Source: an uncultured Clostridium sp.
GTDB lineage: Bacteria > Bacillota > Clostridia > TANB77 > CAG-508
DNA length: 45,354 nucleotides
NCBI GenBank assembly: GCA_948470025.1
Contig: CAOKNG010000007.1
Span: 1-45,354, forward strand
Reading direction: 5' to 3'
This document shows positions 9,510-18,668 of the stretch, in pieces. The position numbers and the translations under genes were made by a program. A model generated the notes under the pieces. That model searched no databases. It was given only the letters and a program-made list of their open reading frames with translations, and was not told the DNA's origin. Each line of letters opens with the position of its first letter. Positions within the stretch are counted from its first letter, which is position 1.

Positions 9510-10403
9510 ATGAATAAAATTCCAGAATTTTTAGAGGAAAAGTTAGAAAAGCAGTATGGGGAAGAGATTGCAAAAGAGATTATAAAAGGGTATGGGGGGA
9601 AAAGACCAGTTACCCTTCGTATTAATACATTGAAAACAACGATTGCAGAAGTAAAGGAGAAACTAAAAGAGAAACAAATTTCTTATAAAGAAGTGGCATG
9701 GAGTAGAGAGGCTCTTATATTAGAAGAGGTACGAGAAAATAAGGTACAAGAATGGGAGATGTATCAAAAAGGAGAAATATATTTACAAAGCCTTTCCTCC
9801 ATGTTACCACCAATTCTATTAAATCCAAAACCAAATACCGATATTTTAGATATGGCAGCAGCACCAGGAGGAAAGACCACTCAAATAGCAGCACTTACCA
9901 ACAATTTAGCCAATATTACGGCATGTGAATTAAATAAAATTCGAGCCGAGCGTTTAAAATATAATGTTCAAAAACAAGGAGCAAACAGTGTATATGTAAT
10001 GGAAAAAGATGCAAGAAAGCTTGATGATTTCTTTTCATTTGACCAAATTTTATTAGATGCACCATGTAGTGGAAGTGGGACACTAAGTATAGAAAATCCA
10101 AAACTTGAGGAAAGTTTTACGCAAAAACTAATTCAAAAATCAGTAGCATCTCAAAAAGCATTACTAAAAAAAGCAATTACAGTACTAAAGACAGGAGGAA
10201 AAATGGTATATTCGACTTGCTCCATTTTAAAGGAGGAAAATGAGGATATTCTTTTGCCAGCATTAAAAGAAAAACAAGTGGAAGTTATTCCTTTTGAGTT
10301 AGAGGGGCTACCGCTTTTGCCGGTAAACATAGAGGGAAGTTTGTGCATTGCTCCCAATGAATTATATGAGGGATTTTTTATTGCGAAGTTGAGGAAGATA
10401 TGA
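9510..10403 (+). CDS. RNA (cytosine-C5)-methyltransferase, NSUN/RsmF-like
   Basis: This is an SAM-dependent m5C RNA methyltransferase of the NOL1/NOP2/Sun family. It has the AdoMet motif AAPGGKTTQ, the motif IV LDAPCSGSG with its catalytic-cycle Cys, and motif VI YSTCSILKEENED with the second Cys. Length is 297 aa, shorter than RsmF, with no clear C-terminal PUA domain; the exact rRNA or tRNA target is unknown. ATG 9510 follows AAAAGGAG; upstream in-frame starts are less likely. It is a distant paralogue of rsmB at 28787. Here the glycine pair in APGGK is encoded without CGG, whereas the paralogue carries a CGGT site exactly there, a useful internal control. Confidence 0.88.
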   Translation: MNKIPEFLEEKLEKQYGEEIAKEIIKGYGGKRPVTLRINTLKTTIAEVKEKLKEKQISYKEVAWSREALILEEVRENKVQEWEMYQKGEIYLQSLSSMLPPILLNPKPNTDILDMAAAPGGKTTQIAALTNNLANITACELNKIRAERLKYNVQKQGANSVYVMEKDARKLDDFFSFDQILLDAPCSGSGTLSIENPKLEESFTQKLIQKSVASQKALLKKAITVLKTGGKMVYSTCSILKEENEDILLPALKEKQVEVIPFELEGLPLLPVNIEGSLCIAPNELYEGFFIAKLRKI

Positions 10404-10419
10404 AACTTATCTAAATTAA

Positions 10420-10448
10420 TTGTAAAAAAAGGATAGTTATGATAGAAT
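10420..10448 (+). promoter_or_regulatory. Promoter of the restriction-modification operon
   Basis: TTGTAA (10420-10425) and TAGAAT (10443-10448) are 17 bp apart, 33 bp before the nuclease start. Confidence 0.6.
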
Positions 10449-10480
10449 TATAAAAATTAGAGAAATATATGGAGGAAAAT

Positions 10481-11974
10481 ATGTATAGTAATTATAAGGG
10501 GAATTATGAAAAGTTTTGCGAATTTAATGTTAAAGTATTAAATATGCCAAGGCATACTTTTGAAAATATGAATATTTCTTTTGTAAAAGCATTAGCAAAT
10601 ATTCTACAAAATATTGAATTGAAAGAAAATAAAGAGTTTACCAATAAAGATTTATATTATTTTGTTCATATGTATTTAGCTCAAAATAGAGATGTAGAAA
10701 TTCAGCTATATATTGAAAATTTATTCGACTTTTCTTTTGTTACTAGAGAGCAAATTGATGAATATTATGATGGAGAAGTAGGAAGAAAGTTTAGACATTT
10801 AGTAGAAGTAATGAAATTATGGGGTCTACTAGAAAAAGTACAAACATCTGATAAAATTTTTATTAATGAAAATATATGTAAAGAATTTTCTACTATCGAT
10901 GATAAAACGTTAGAGATATTAAGAACAAAATTAGTTGCAATGGATATTGAAGATAATTCATTCTTTCAGAGTCTAAAAAATATAAAAGATATAATGATAC
11001 AAAAGGGACAGATATTTTCTTATAAACCTGCCATAAACATTTTACGATATATAAAGGAAATAAATAGACCTGTTTCACAATTTGAAATTTCAAATTTGTT
11101 AGGAATTATATTGCCAGAATATGATAATTCTGAACAATTATATAATAATGCTATTAATATCGGTAAACAGTTACCAAGTAATTTAAAAGAGCAACAAAAA
11201 TGGTTTTTTGAATTTATGGATTGGAAAAATGAAGAAGGACAATTATATAGATATACGGCTTCTCAGGCACCACATTTTAAATTTAATGGTTTTATACTAT
11301 TTATGAAAGATTTAAATCTAATTAAGAAGCTTGAAGATAACTCAATCATATTAACAGAATATTCAGAAAAATTACTAGAAGAAGATATACCAGTAGAAGT
11401 TGCAGAATTAGAAAGATATATTAATATCGCTGAACAATCATATTCTGATAAAGAATTAGCACAATTGATTGTGTATAACATAAAACCTAGTTTGCTTAAA
11501 TATGCTGACCAAAATGAGGATTTTATATATGCAATGAATATTAGATCAATTAATAATCCTAAATTTGATAGAAAAGGTAAAAAAGTGAGAAATAAATTGA
11601 TTGCAGAGTTAGCAAAAGTGAAAGCAGGTTATATTTGTCAGATAAGTAAAGAGCCTACATTTAGAGATGAAAAAGGGAACAATTATGTAGAATCCCACCA
11701 CATAATAGAGTTTAATGGCGAGGATGGACCAGATGTAGTTGAAAATTTACTTGTTATAAGTCCTTTTTATCATTCTTTACTACATCATGCTTGTAAAGAA
11801 GACATAGCAAATCTCTATGATCATATTAGAAAAAATAATATTATTAATATTGATTTGTTTAAGAAGATGGCAGACAAATATCATTGTATAGAAGAAAAAC
11901 ATTTAAAAGTGTTATTGCAAAAGCATTTAATTAGTAACATTGAATATAAAGAATTGGTAAAATACATAACATAA
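10481..11974 (+). CDS. HNH-type restriction endonuclease
   Basis: The product is 497 aa. The C-terminal region, around residues 385-440, holds an HNH-like motif: Cys-containing YICQISKE, then ESHHIIEF, then a downstream Asn and paired His (ENLLVISPFYHSLLHH). This fits HNH nucleases of type II systems. The N-terminal 350 residues are helical and unrecognised, probably for target recognition. ATG 10481 is chosen because GGAGG at 10471 gives proper spacing; ATG 10469 overlaps that site. It is followed at 16 bp by two DNA methyltransferases, so it is read as the restriction enzyme. The cassette is even more AT-rich than its surroundings, suggesting transfer. No in-frame CGG occurs. Target sequence is unknown. 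Confidence 0.75.
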   Translation: MYSNYKGNYEKFCEFNVKVLNMPRHTFENMNISFVKALANILQNIELKENKEFTNKDLYYFVHMYLAQNRDVEIQLYIENLFDFSFVTREQIDEYYDGEVGRKFRHLVEVMKLWGLLEKVQTSDKIFINENICKEFSTIDDKTLEILRTKLVAMDIEDNSFFQSLKNIKDIMIQKGQIFSYKPAINILRYIKEINRPVSQFEISNLLGIILPEYDNSEQLYNNAINIGKQLPSNLKEQQKWFFEFMDWKNEEGQLYRYTASQAPHFKFNGFILFMKDLNLIKKLEDNSIILTEYSEKLLEEDIPVEVAELERYINIAEQSYSDKELAQLIVYNIKPSLLKYADQNEDFIYAMNIRSINNPKFDRKGKKVRNKLIAELAKVKAGYICQISKEPTFRDEKGNNYVESHHIIEFNGEDGPDVVENLLVISPFYHSLLHHACKEDIANLYDHIRKNNIINIDLFKKMADKYHCIEEKHLKVLLQKHLISNIEYKELVKYIT

Positions 11975-11990
11975 ATTTTAGGAGGTACGA

Positions 11991-13379
11991 ATGAAAGAGA
12001 CAACTAGACCTACAATATATAGAACCATGAAGTATTGGGGAAAAAAACCACACAATATATGGGGACAATATATAAAACAATATTGTCCTAAAAATGGAAT
12101 TGTATTAGATCCTTTTGTGGGAAGTGGTATGACACATTTTGAATCGATAAGGAATAAAAGAGAAGTAATTACGATAGATTTAAACCCAATAAGTGATATA
12201 ACGATAAGGTGCTTGACTAAAAGAAATATTGATACTTCAAAAGTGGTAAACAGTGCTCAAAAGATAATAGACACTATTTTATCTAAAGATTATTATCGCA
12301 ATGAATATATGACAAGTTGTGAATTTTGCTCAAAGAACGTTACTATTTATAATTATAAAATAAATGGAAAATCAACAATAACATATAAATGTAATGATTG
12401 CAATCAAATAATTACAAAAGAAATAAAAAATTATAATGATTCTAATTATACGATTGATAAATGGATTCCAAACAAAAGATTATCAGAGATAGAGTCTATA
12501 AATGATACATTTATGAAGAAAATAAGTGATGATAATATATCGAGTTTATGGTCAAACAGAAATTTAAAGATATTATCAGAAATGTATAATCTTATTTTGC
12601 AAGAAAAAGATGAAGATATTAAAGAAATACTAGTTTTTGCTTTTGTACAATCCTTACATCTAACTTCGAAAATGTGTGTTCCGAGAGATGATAAAAGTAA
12701 TAGACCATTATCGACAAGTTGGGGAAGACCAGCATATATGCTTTCTAAAAAAATATTTGAACAAAATCCAGTACAAGCTTTTGAAAAAGCCATTTTTAAT
12801 AGTACTGGTATATTAAAGGCTCTTGAAAGTAGTGAGGAATATATAGGGAAAACTATAAATATTAATGCAAAACATTATTTAGGAGATGCAAATGAAATAT
12901 TAAATACGATAGAAAAAAAGGTTGATTTAATAATAACAGATCCTCCTTATGGTGATTTAATTCAATATGGTGATTTAAGTGAAGTATGGGTATCATGGTT
13001 AGAAAGGTATAAAGAAGAATATAAAATTAATCATAAAAATGAAATAATTATAAACAAAAATAAAGATATTGATTTTTATAAAAATAGATTAAAAGATACA
13101 TTTATTAAATTATATGATATATTAAAAGAAGAAGGTACTTTTATATTAACTTTTAATAGTAATAAAAAAAGTGATTGGGAAAGTTTATTTTATGCTATAA
13201 AAAATTCTAAATTTTATGTAGAAAAAATAATTTATCAAAAAAATAGAAGATCCAGTGAAGCGAATGTTAAGGCTAAAGAGGGAATTGCTATTAGTGACTA
13301 TTATTTGATTTGTAAAAAAGGATACTGGATGAATGAAAATATTTTGGAATTTTTGAAAGACTGGGAGATTGAAATATAA
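11991..13379 (+). CDS. DNA methyltransferase 1 with embedded zinc ribbon
   Basis: This is an SAM-dependent amino-methyltransferase (N6-adenine or N4-cytosine). The AdoMet motif LDPFVGSGMT is near residue 40 and the catalytic DPPYGD is near residue 318, so motif I precedes motif IV, unlike the usual beta order. Between them is a four-Cys zinc ribbon (CEFC and CNDC, residues about 103-136). The arrangement resembles COG1743/DUF1156-type methylases. AGGAGG lies 6 nt before ATG 11991. It overlaps methyltransferase 2 (TAATG). Two methylases with one nuclease suggest an asymmetric recognition site with one enzyme per strand, which is inference. Confidence 0.85.
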   Translation: MKETTRPTIYRTMKYWGKKPHNIWGQYIKQYCPKNGIVLDPFVGSGMTHFESIRNKREVITIDLNPISDITIRCLTKRNIDTSKVVNSAQKIIDTILSKDYYRNEYMTSCEFCSKNVTIYNYKINGKSTITYKCNDCNQIITKEIKNYNDSNYTIDKWIPNKRLSEIESINDTFMKKISDDNISSLWSNRNLKILSEMYNLILQEKDEDIKEILVFAFVQSLHLTSKMCVPRDDKSNRPLSTSWGRPAYMLSKKIFEQNPVQAFEKAIFNSTGILKALESSEEYIGKTININAKHYLGDANEILNTIEKKVDLIITDPPYGDLIQYGDLSEVWVSWLERYKEEYKINHKNEIIINKNKDIDFYKNRLKDTFIKLYDILKEEGTFILTFNSNKKSDWESLFYAIKNSKFYVEKIIYQKNRRSSEANVKAKEGIAISDYYLICKKGYWMNENILEFLKDWEIEI

Positions 13380-14227
13380 TGGATGAAAAAGGAGTTTATG
13401 ATAAAAGAAATAAATTAAATGATTTAACAGGGAAAGAATGGTTAAAGCTTACAAAAAGTTATTGGTTTTCAGAAAAATGTAAAGAAGACAAAATTGCGTA
13501 TGACCATCCAGCTCCATTTTTAGTTAAGGATATAGAAAAATTAATTTCTATGTTTACGAAAAAAGGAATGATTGTGTTAGATCCATTTAATGGAAGTGGA
13601 ACTACAATATCTGCAGCATATAATTTAGATAGAATAGGATATGGTATAGATTTAAGTGAAGAGTATATAGAATTAAGTAAAAAAAGATTTAATTCTAAAA
13701 ATATGATAGAAAAAAAAGATTATATACTAAAACATGGTGATTCTGCTGTTGAAATGGATAATTTTAAGGATGAATTTTTTGACTATGTTGTAACATCACC
13801 ACCTTATCATAATATATTAAAAAATAAGGCAAGTGGTCTTAGAGCAGATAATTCAAATAAAGGTTATAGAAATGGTAGTAGACAAGGAATAGAATATTAT
13901 AGTGATAATGTTGCTGATTTAGGTAATCAGGAAAAATTTGAAGACTTTATAATTTTATTAGAAAAAATAATGGAAAAAGTATATACAAAATTAAAGACAG
14001 GTAAATATTGTTCTATTATAATAAGTGATTTTACGGTAGATAAAAAAGAAATATGTGTTCAAGCTTATATAGTAGATATGATGCAAAAAATAGGTTTTGA
14101 ATTTGTAGGAACAACTATTTTATTACAAGATAATAAGCCATTATATCCATTTGGATATCCATATGCATATAAGATTAATCATCATCATCAAAATATTATT
14201 AATTTTAGAAAACCTGTAAATGGATAG
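13379..14227 (+). CDS. DNA methyltransferase 2
   Basis: This second amino-methyltransferase is 282 aa. Its AdoMet motif LDPFNGSGTT is near residue 65 and its catalytic TSPPYHN near residue 140, again with I before IV. The TSPPY form is common in N4-cytosine and some N6-adenine methylases. The start ATG overlaps the previous stop, so it is translationally coupled to methyltransferase 1. The stop lies only 31 bp before the acyl-CoA synthetase start, so the cassette is tightly inserted. It has no CGG codon. Role inferred: protective methylation for the HNH nuclease. Confidence 0.85.
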   Translation: MDEKGVYDKRNKLNDLTGKEWLKLTKSYWFSEKCKEDKIAYDHPAPFLVKDIEKLISMFTKKGMIVLDPFNGSGTTISAAYNLDRIGYGIDLSEEYIELSKKRFNSKNMIEKKDYILKHGDSAVEMDNFKDEFFDYVVTSPPYHNILKNKASGLRADNSNKGYRNGSRQGIEYYSDNVADLGNQEKFEDFIILLEKIMEKVYTKLKTGKYCSIIISDFTVDKKEICVQAYIVDMMQKIGFEFVGTTILLQDNKPLYPFGYPYAYKINHHHQNIINFRKPVNG

Positions 14228-14258
14228 TGAGATAATAGACAAAAGCGAGGAGGAAAAA

Positions 14259-16113
14259 ATGGGAATACGTGATTTTAAAATACCAAAGATGAAATTTAAG
14301 AAAATGAAAATTCATACTGATATGCTAGAAGAATTAGAAAAATTTGATTTTGACAGTATTGAAAAAAAGAACATACGAAATAGGACCACTCCATATGAAG
14401 ATGTATCAGACTACAAAACAGTAAAAGAATTCTTTTTAAAATCCATCAAACAATATGCAAACTATCCTTGTATTTTAGAAAAACCAAACCATAAAGAACC
14501 ATATAAAACCATTACATATGAACAATTTGGACAGGATGTGTTAAGTTTAGGAACAGCTCTTATTCATTTACTTAATTTAAAAGATAAACGAGTATTAATC
14601 ATAGGGGAAACACAGTATGGTTGGTATGTATCTTACATGGCAATGCTATGTGGAGTAGGAATTGCAGTACCAACTGACCGTGAATTACCGCTAAATGAGT
14701 TGGAAAATATTATAACAAGAGCAAAAGCCTCTGCTATTATTTATTCGCATAAAAGAGCTGATGACATGAAGAAAATAGCCGAGAAATTACCAGAAGTAGA
14801 ATATTTTATTGAAATGAAATCAGAACAAAAAATAGAAGAGAAATTTGTTGGGTTAGATTATTTAATCGAAATTGGAAATCGTATGAGGCAAGCAGGAAAC
14901 TGTACATTTGAAGATATCGAAATTGATCCAGAAGAATTTAAAATATTGTTCTTTACCTCACGGTACCACTTCGAATTCAAAAGGAGTTATGCTAAACAAC
15001 CGAAACTTAGCGGCCAATATTAATGCGGTGTCTGCCTATGTAAAAATCTACCAAAAAGACCGACTATTTTCTGTATTACCACTACATCATTGTTACGAAT
15101 CCACCATTGGTTTCCTACTTCCCATTGCATGTGGGGCATCGATTGCTATTTGTGAGGGATTACGCTATATTGTTCAAAACTTAACAGAAGCAAAACCAAC
15201 CGGAATTTTAACAGTACCGCTTTTGGTAGAAAGCTTATACAAAAAAATCAATGAAAAAATTGTCAAAAGCAAAAAAGATAAAATGGTAAATACCATGATA
15301 TCCTTTACCAATGCTCTTAAAAAAGCGGGAATTGATATAAAAAAGAAAGTATTTAAAGAAATCTACGATAACTTAGGTGGAAACTTAAGGATTGTTGTAT
15401 GTGCAGCAGCACCAATTGATAAAAAGGTAGGATTATGGCTAGAAGACATTGGAATTACCTTCTTACAAGGCTATGGCTTAACAGAAACAGCACCAATTGC
15501 AGCCCTAACACCAGAATATAATCCATGTGTCGGTTCTTGCGGAAAAGCAGTTGTTACGGCAGACATTAAAATTCATCAGCCAAACGAAAATGGAGAAGGA
15601 GAAATCTTTATCAAATCACCGACTTTGATGATGGGATATTACGAAGATGAGGAAGAAACCAAAAAAGTAATTAATGAAGAGGGATATTTCAATTCTGGCG
15701 ATATTGGTTATATTGATGAAAATGGTTATATCTTTATTACAGGAAGAAGCAAAAATGTCATAGTAACCCAAAACGGAAAAAACATTTATCCAGAAGAAAT
15801 TGAAATGCTAATTGATAAATTAGACGAAGTAAAAGAATCTATGGTATATGGAAAAACACCAGAAAGTAATAGTAAAAAAGAAGAAAAAGAATTAATCATA
15901 ACAGCAAGAGTATTACCAGATTACGACAAAATAGAGGAAATTCATGGTAGTCTTTCCGAAGAAGCAATCAAAAATTTAATTTGGACAAAAATAAAAGAAA
16001 TCAACAAAAAATTAACTTCATACAAAGCAGTAAAAGACCTTGAAATCAAACAAGGTGAATTTGAAAAGACATCAACCATGAAGATTAAGAGGTATAAAGA
16101 ATTAGCAAAATAA
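14259..16113 (+). CDS. Long-chain acyl-CoA synthetase (AMP-forming), one +1 CGG site
   Basis: This is an ANL-superfamily ligase that activates fatty acids via an acyl-adenylate. CGGT at 14961 interrupts the P-loop-like A3 motif; glycine there restores TSGTTSNSKGV, the family's nucleotide-binding signature. After the shift come GYGLTET (A5), YFNSGDIGYID (A7), GRSKNVIV (A8) and the C-terminal catalytic lysine in STMKIKRY. The composite is 617 aa, normal for FadD-type enzymes. ATG 14259 follows GAGGAGG. Without recoding the product stops at about 15023 and lacks all catalytic motifs. A strong terminator follows. Chain-length specificity cannot be told. Confidence 0.92.
14961..14964 (+). other. 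+1 recoding site CGGT in the acyl-CoA synthetase
   Basis: TCA CGG in frame. CGGT as Gly restores the adenylation motif TSGTTSNSKG. Confidence 0.92.
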
Positions 16114-16120
16114 CCTTAAA

Positions 16121-16166
16121 AAATGCGTGTAGAGACGTACAAGTTTTACGTCCACACGCATTTTTT
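16121..16166 (+). terminator. Strong terminator after the acyl-CoA synthetase
   Basis: ATGCGTGT-GACGT pairs with ACGTC-ACACGCAT, followed by TTTTTT. Confidence 0.85.
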
Positions 16167-16237
16167 GCTCATAGGCACTAAAATGCTAGTTGCAAAAAAG
16201 AAAAAAACAAAAAAATAAAATTTTTTTTAAAAAAGTA

Positions 16238-16266
16238 TTGCAAATTCCCAAAAGTTATATTAAAAT
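16238..16266 (+). promoter_or_regulatory. Promoter of the mraZ-rsmH-ftsL cluster
   Basis: TTGCAA (16238-16243) and TAAAAT (16261-16266) with a 17-bp spacer, just upstream of the MraZ box repeats. Confidence 0.75.
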
Positions 16267-16273
16267 TTAGGTG

Positions 16274-16310
16274 AAGTGGTGAGAAGTGGTACAAAGTGGT
16301 TTGAAAAGGG
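16274..16310 (+). promoter_or_regulatory. MraZ operator: AAGTGGT repeats every 10 bp
   Basis: AAGTGGT occurs at 16274, 16284 and 16294, with a degenerate fourth copy (AAAAGGG) at 16304. MraZ binds tandem GTGG/TGGG repeats at 10-bp period in its own promoter in other bacteria. The array sits between -10 and start codon, as expected for autorepression. Confidence 0.85.
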
Positions 16311-16326
16311 AGTGAGGTGAGCCTAA

Positions 16327-16759
16327 GTGTTTATTGGTGAATATGAGCATAATGTAGATGCAAAAGGAAGAATTATTATGCCAGCAAAACTACGTGAAGA
16401 CATTGGTGATAAATTTATTATTACAAAAGGACTTGATGGATGTTTATTTGCATATTCACGGGATCGAATGGGCGAACTTCGAAGAAAAACTAAAAGCACT
16501 ACCACTTGCACAAAAAAACGCTAGAAATTTTGTAAGATTCTTTTTATCAGGTGCTGTTGAATGCGAAATTGATAAACAAGGAAGATTTTTAATTCCCGCA
16601 AACCTAAGAGAACATGCTTCATTAGATAAAGAAGTTGTTATTATTGGAGTAGGGACAAGACTTGAAATTTGGAATCGAGAAACTTGGAAAAACTATAGTA
16701 GCGATGAAAACATATCAGCAGATGAAATTGCAGAAAACATGACCATGCTTGGTATATAA
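16327..16759 (+). CDS. mraZ: Transcriptional regulator MraZ (one +1 CGG site)
   Basis: MraZ is the first gene of the division/cell-wall cluster and an autoregulator that forms rings of AbrB-like subunits. The start is GTG at 16327, giving the typical [16 protein letters not shown]-terminus. CGGG at 16459 breaks the frame after codon 44; skipping one base gives [13 protein letters not shown] and continues through the second AbrB repeat ([13 protein letters not shown]). The composite is exactly 143 aa, the standard MraZ length. The unshifted product is a 65-aa fragment with only one repeat. The operator repeats lie directly upstream. A strong test case, because the family is short and well conserved. 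Confidence 0.93.
16459..16462 (+). other. +1 recoding site CGGG in mraZ
   Basis: TCA CGG in frame. CGGG as Gly restores [14 protein letters not shown]. Confidence 0.9.
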
Positions 16760-17109
16760 CTTTTTTTAAAGTTTATATAAATTACAAAAGATATTTTAAA
16801 TTACAAAAGACAAAAATGAGGGCAATGGCTACATTGCTTTGTGAAAAACAAAAGATAAAAATTTACGAAAGATAACATTTATTTGTTGTGCAAAAGAAAA
16901 ACATAGATGATACAAAAGAAAATAAAAGAGGAATAAAACCAAAGAAAAAAAGGTGCAGGGGTCGATACTCACATCGACCCACAAATGACACAAAAACAAA
17001 TGAAGCAGTATAGAAACAAAAGAAGAAAAATTTGCAACAGTTGGTATTTTTTATAGTACCAACTGTTTGTGGATATAAAGGGATTAACCAAAATAAAGGA
17101 GTATGACCA
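16760..17109 (+). other. 350-bp mraZ-rsmH intergenic region with two hairpins
   Basis: There is no coding signal. The region is A-rich and contains two clear hairpins: GGGTCGAT/ATCGACCC (16959-16980, loop ACTCAC) and ACAGTTGGTA/TACCAACTGT (17037-17066). Neither has a good U-tract, so they look like RNA-stability or attenuation elements rather than terminators. Such a long gap is unusual between mraZ and rsmH, which are normally adjacent. Confidence 0.5.
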
Positions 17110-18046
17110 TTGGAATTTAATCATAAACCAGTTTTGCTAAAAGAATGTATAGAAGGGCTTAATATAAAGCTAGATGGAATCTATATAGATGGTACTATAG
17201 GAGGGGCAGGACATAGTAAAAAGATTTTGGAAAATTTATCACACAAAGGAAGACTAATTGGAATTGACCGAGATGTAGAAGCATTAGAAACAGCAAAAGA
17301 ACGATTACAAGAATACCAAAACGTTACCTATATCCATGGTAATCATGATAATGTAAAACAAATTTTAGAAGAATTAAGCATAGGGGCAGTAGACGGCATA
17401 TTATTAGACCTTGGTGTATCATCTTATCAAATTGATGAAAAGCAAAGAGGGTTTAGCTATATGCAAGATAGTCCATTGGATATGAGGATGGATCAGACCC
17501 AAAGTTTGACAGCAAAGGAAGTTGTGAATTGCTATCCAGAAGAGAAACTTGCTAATATTATATATGAATATGGAGAAGAGCGATTTTCAAGACAAATTGC
17601 AAAAGAAATTTGTAAAAAAAGAAAAGAGAAAAAAATCCAAACAACAAAAGAACTAGTAGAAATCATCCAAAAGGCGATTCCTTTTTATGATAAAAATGTA
17701 GGACATCCTGCTAAGCGTACGTTTCAAGCAATTCGCATTGAGGTTAATGATGAAATAAAGCCATTAAAAAATACAATAAAATGTGCAATTGAATGTTTAA
17801 AATCAGAAGGAAGATTATGTGTCATAACCTTTCACTCTTTGGAAGATAGAGCTGTTAAAATAGCATATCAAGAGGCACTTCGGAAAATGCACTTGCCCAA
17901 AAGATTTTCCAACTTGCATATGTGGTGCCAAAAAATTAGGGAAAATCATTACTAAAAGACCCATTGAACCAACGGTAGAAGAACAGCAAGATAATGCAAG
18001 GTCGCAAAGCGCAAAACTTAGAGTATTTGAAAAAGGTAATGAATAA
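17110..18046 (+). CDS. rsmH: 16S rRNA m4C1402 methyltransferase (one +1 CGG site)
   Basis: RsmH methylates N4 of C1402 in 16S rRNA. The start is TTG at 17110 with AAGGAG 8 nt upstream, giving EFNHKPVLLKECIEGL. It has GTIGGAGHS (AdoMet motif), LLDLGVSSYQ, RGFSYMQDSPLDMRMD and RTFQAIRIEVN. CGGA at 17881 (codon 258) breaks the frame; the shift turns a dead-end tail into LGKCTCPKDFPTCICGAKK, the Cys-rich C-terminal segment found in clostridial RsmH, then ITKRPIEPT. The composite is 311 aa, the normal length. The unshifted frame gives 281 aa with an unrelated tail. Confidence 0.93.
17881..17884 (+). other. +1 recoding site CGGA in rsmH
   Basis: CTT CGG in frame. CGGA as Gly restores the Cys-rich LGKCTCP tail. 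Confidence 0.9.
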
Positions 18047-18108
18047 ATCAATATAAGTAAATAAAGAAATGAAAGAAGAAAAAACAAAAGAATAGGAGGT
18101 GATAACTA

Positions 18109-18624
18109 ATGGCATATAATCGATATCAATATGGGACAAGCCCTAAAAAATTACAACCAGAGTATGAACCGCAAATAAAGAAATATCCCAAAAAAAGTAC
18201 AGCAAAAAAGTCCACAAAAACAAAAAAACGCGTAAAAACAAAGCCAAAAGCAAAAAGAAAATTAAAGCCAGAGGCAAAGACAATGCTATATGTAGCAATT
18301 GGTTTTATGATATTACTTGCTATTAGTTATCGAAACTCAGTCATAAATGAAAAATTTGCTGAAATCAAAAAATTAAAATCGAACTTAGCAACCATTCAAA
18401 AGGAAAATGAACAATTAGAAGCAAATATTGAAAGTAATTTAAATTTAAAAACAATTGAACAATCAGCAAGAGAATCATTAGGGATGCAAAAATTAGACAA
18501 TTCACAAAGTGTATATATTAATTTGCCAAAACAAGACTATATCGAACCAGCAGCAGAAGAAGTTGACATAGAAGAGGATATAAGCATTTGGGAAAAAATT
18601 ATTAATTTTATTACAGGCAAATAA
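18109..18624 (+). CDS. ftsL: FtsL/DivIC-like septum protein
   Basis: The product is 171 aa. It has a long, very basic cytoplasmic N-terminus (Lys/Thr-rich, residues 20-60), one membrane helix (about residues 64-80, LYVAIGFMILLAIS) and an extracellular coiled coil with heptads (about 88-125) containing the KENEQLEANIE pattern. This is the layout of FtsL/DivIC in the divisome. Position after rsmH is the standard place of ftsL. AGGAGGTGATAA precedes ATG 18109. No CGG. Sequence conservation in FtsL is low, so the name rests on topology and position. Confidence 0.8.
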   Translation: MAYNRYQYGTSPKKLQPEYEPQIKKYPKKSTAKKSTKTKKRVKTKPKAKRKLKPEAKTMLYVAIGFMILLAISYRNSVINEKFAEIKKLKSNLATIQKENEQLEANIESNLNLKTIEQSARESLGMQKLDNSQSVYINLPKQDYIEPAAEEVDIEEDISIWEKIINFITGK

Positions 18625-18657
18625 AAAGATTGCTTATTATAAAAAAGCAATCTTTTT
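18623..18657. terminator. Bidirectional terminator between ftsL and the PBP gene
   Basis: AAAAAGATTGCTT pairs with AAGCAATCTTTTT, giving a T-run on both strands, placed between two convergent genes. Confidence 0.85.
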
Positions 18658-18668
18658 ATTAATTATTT

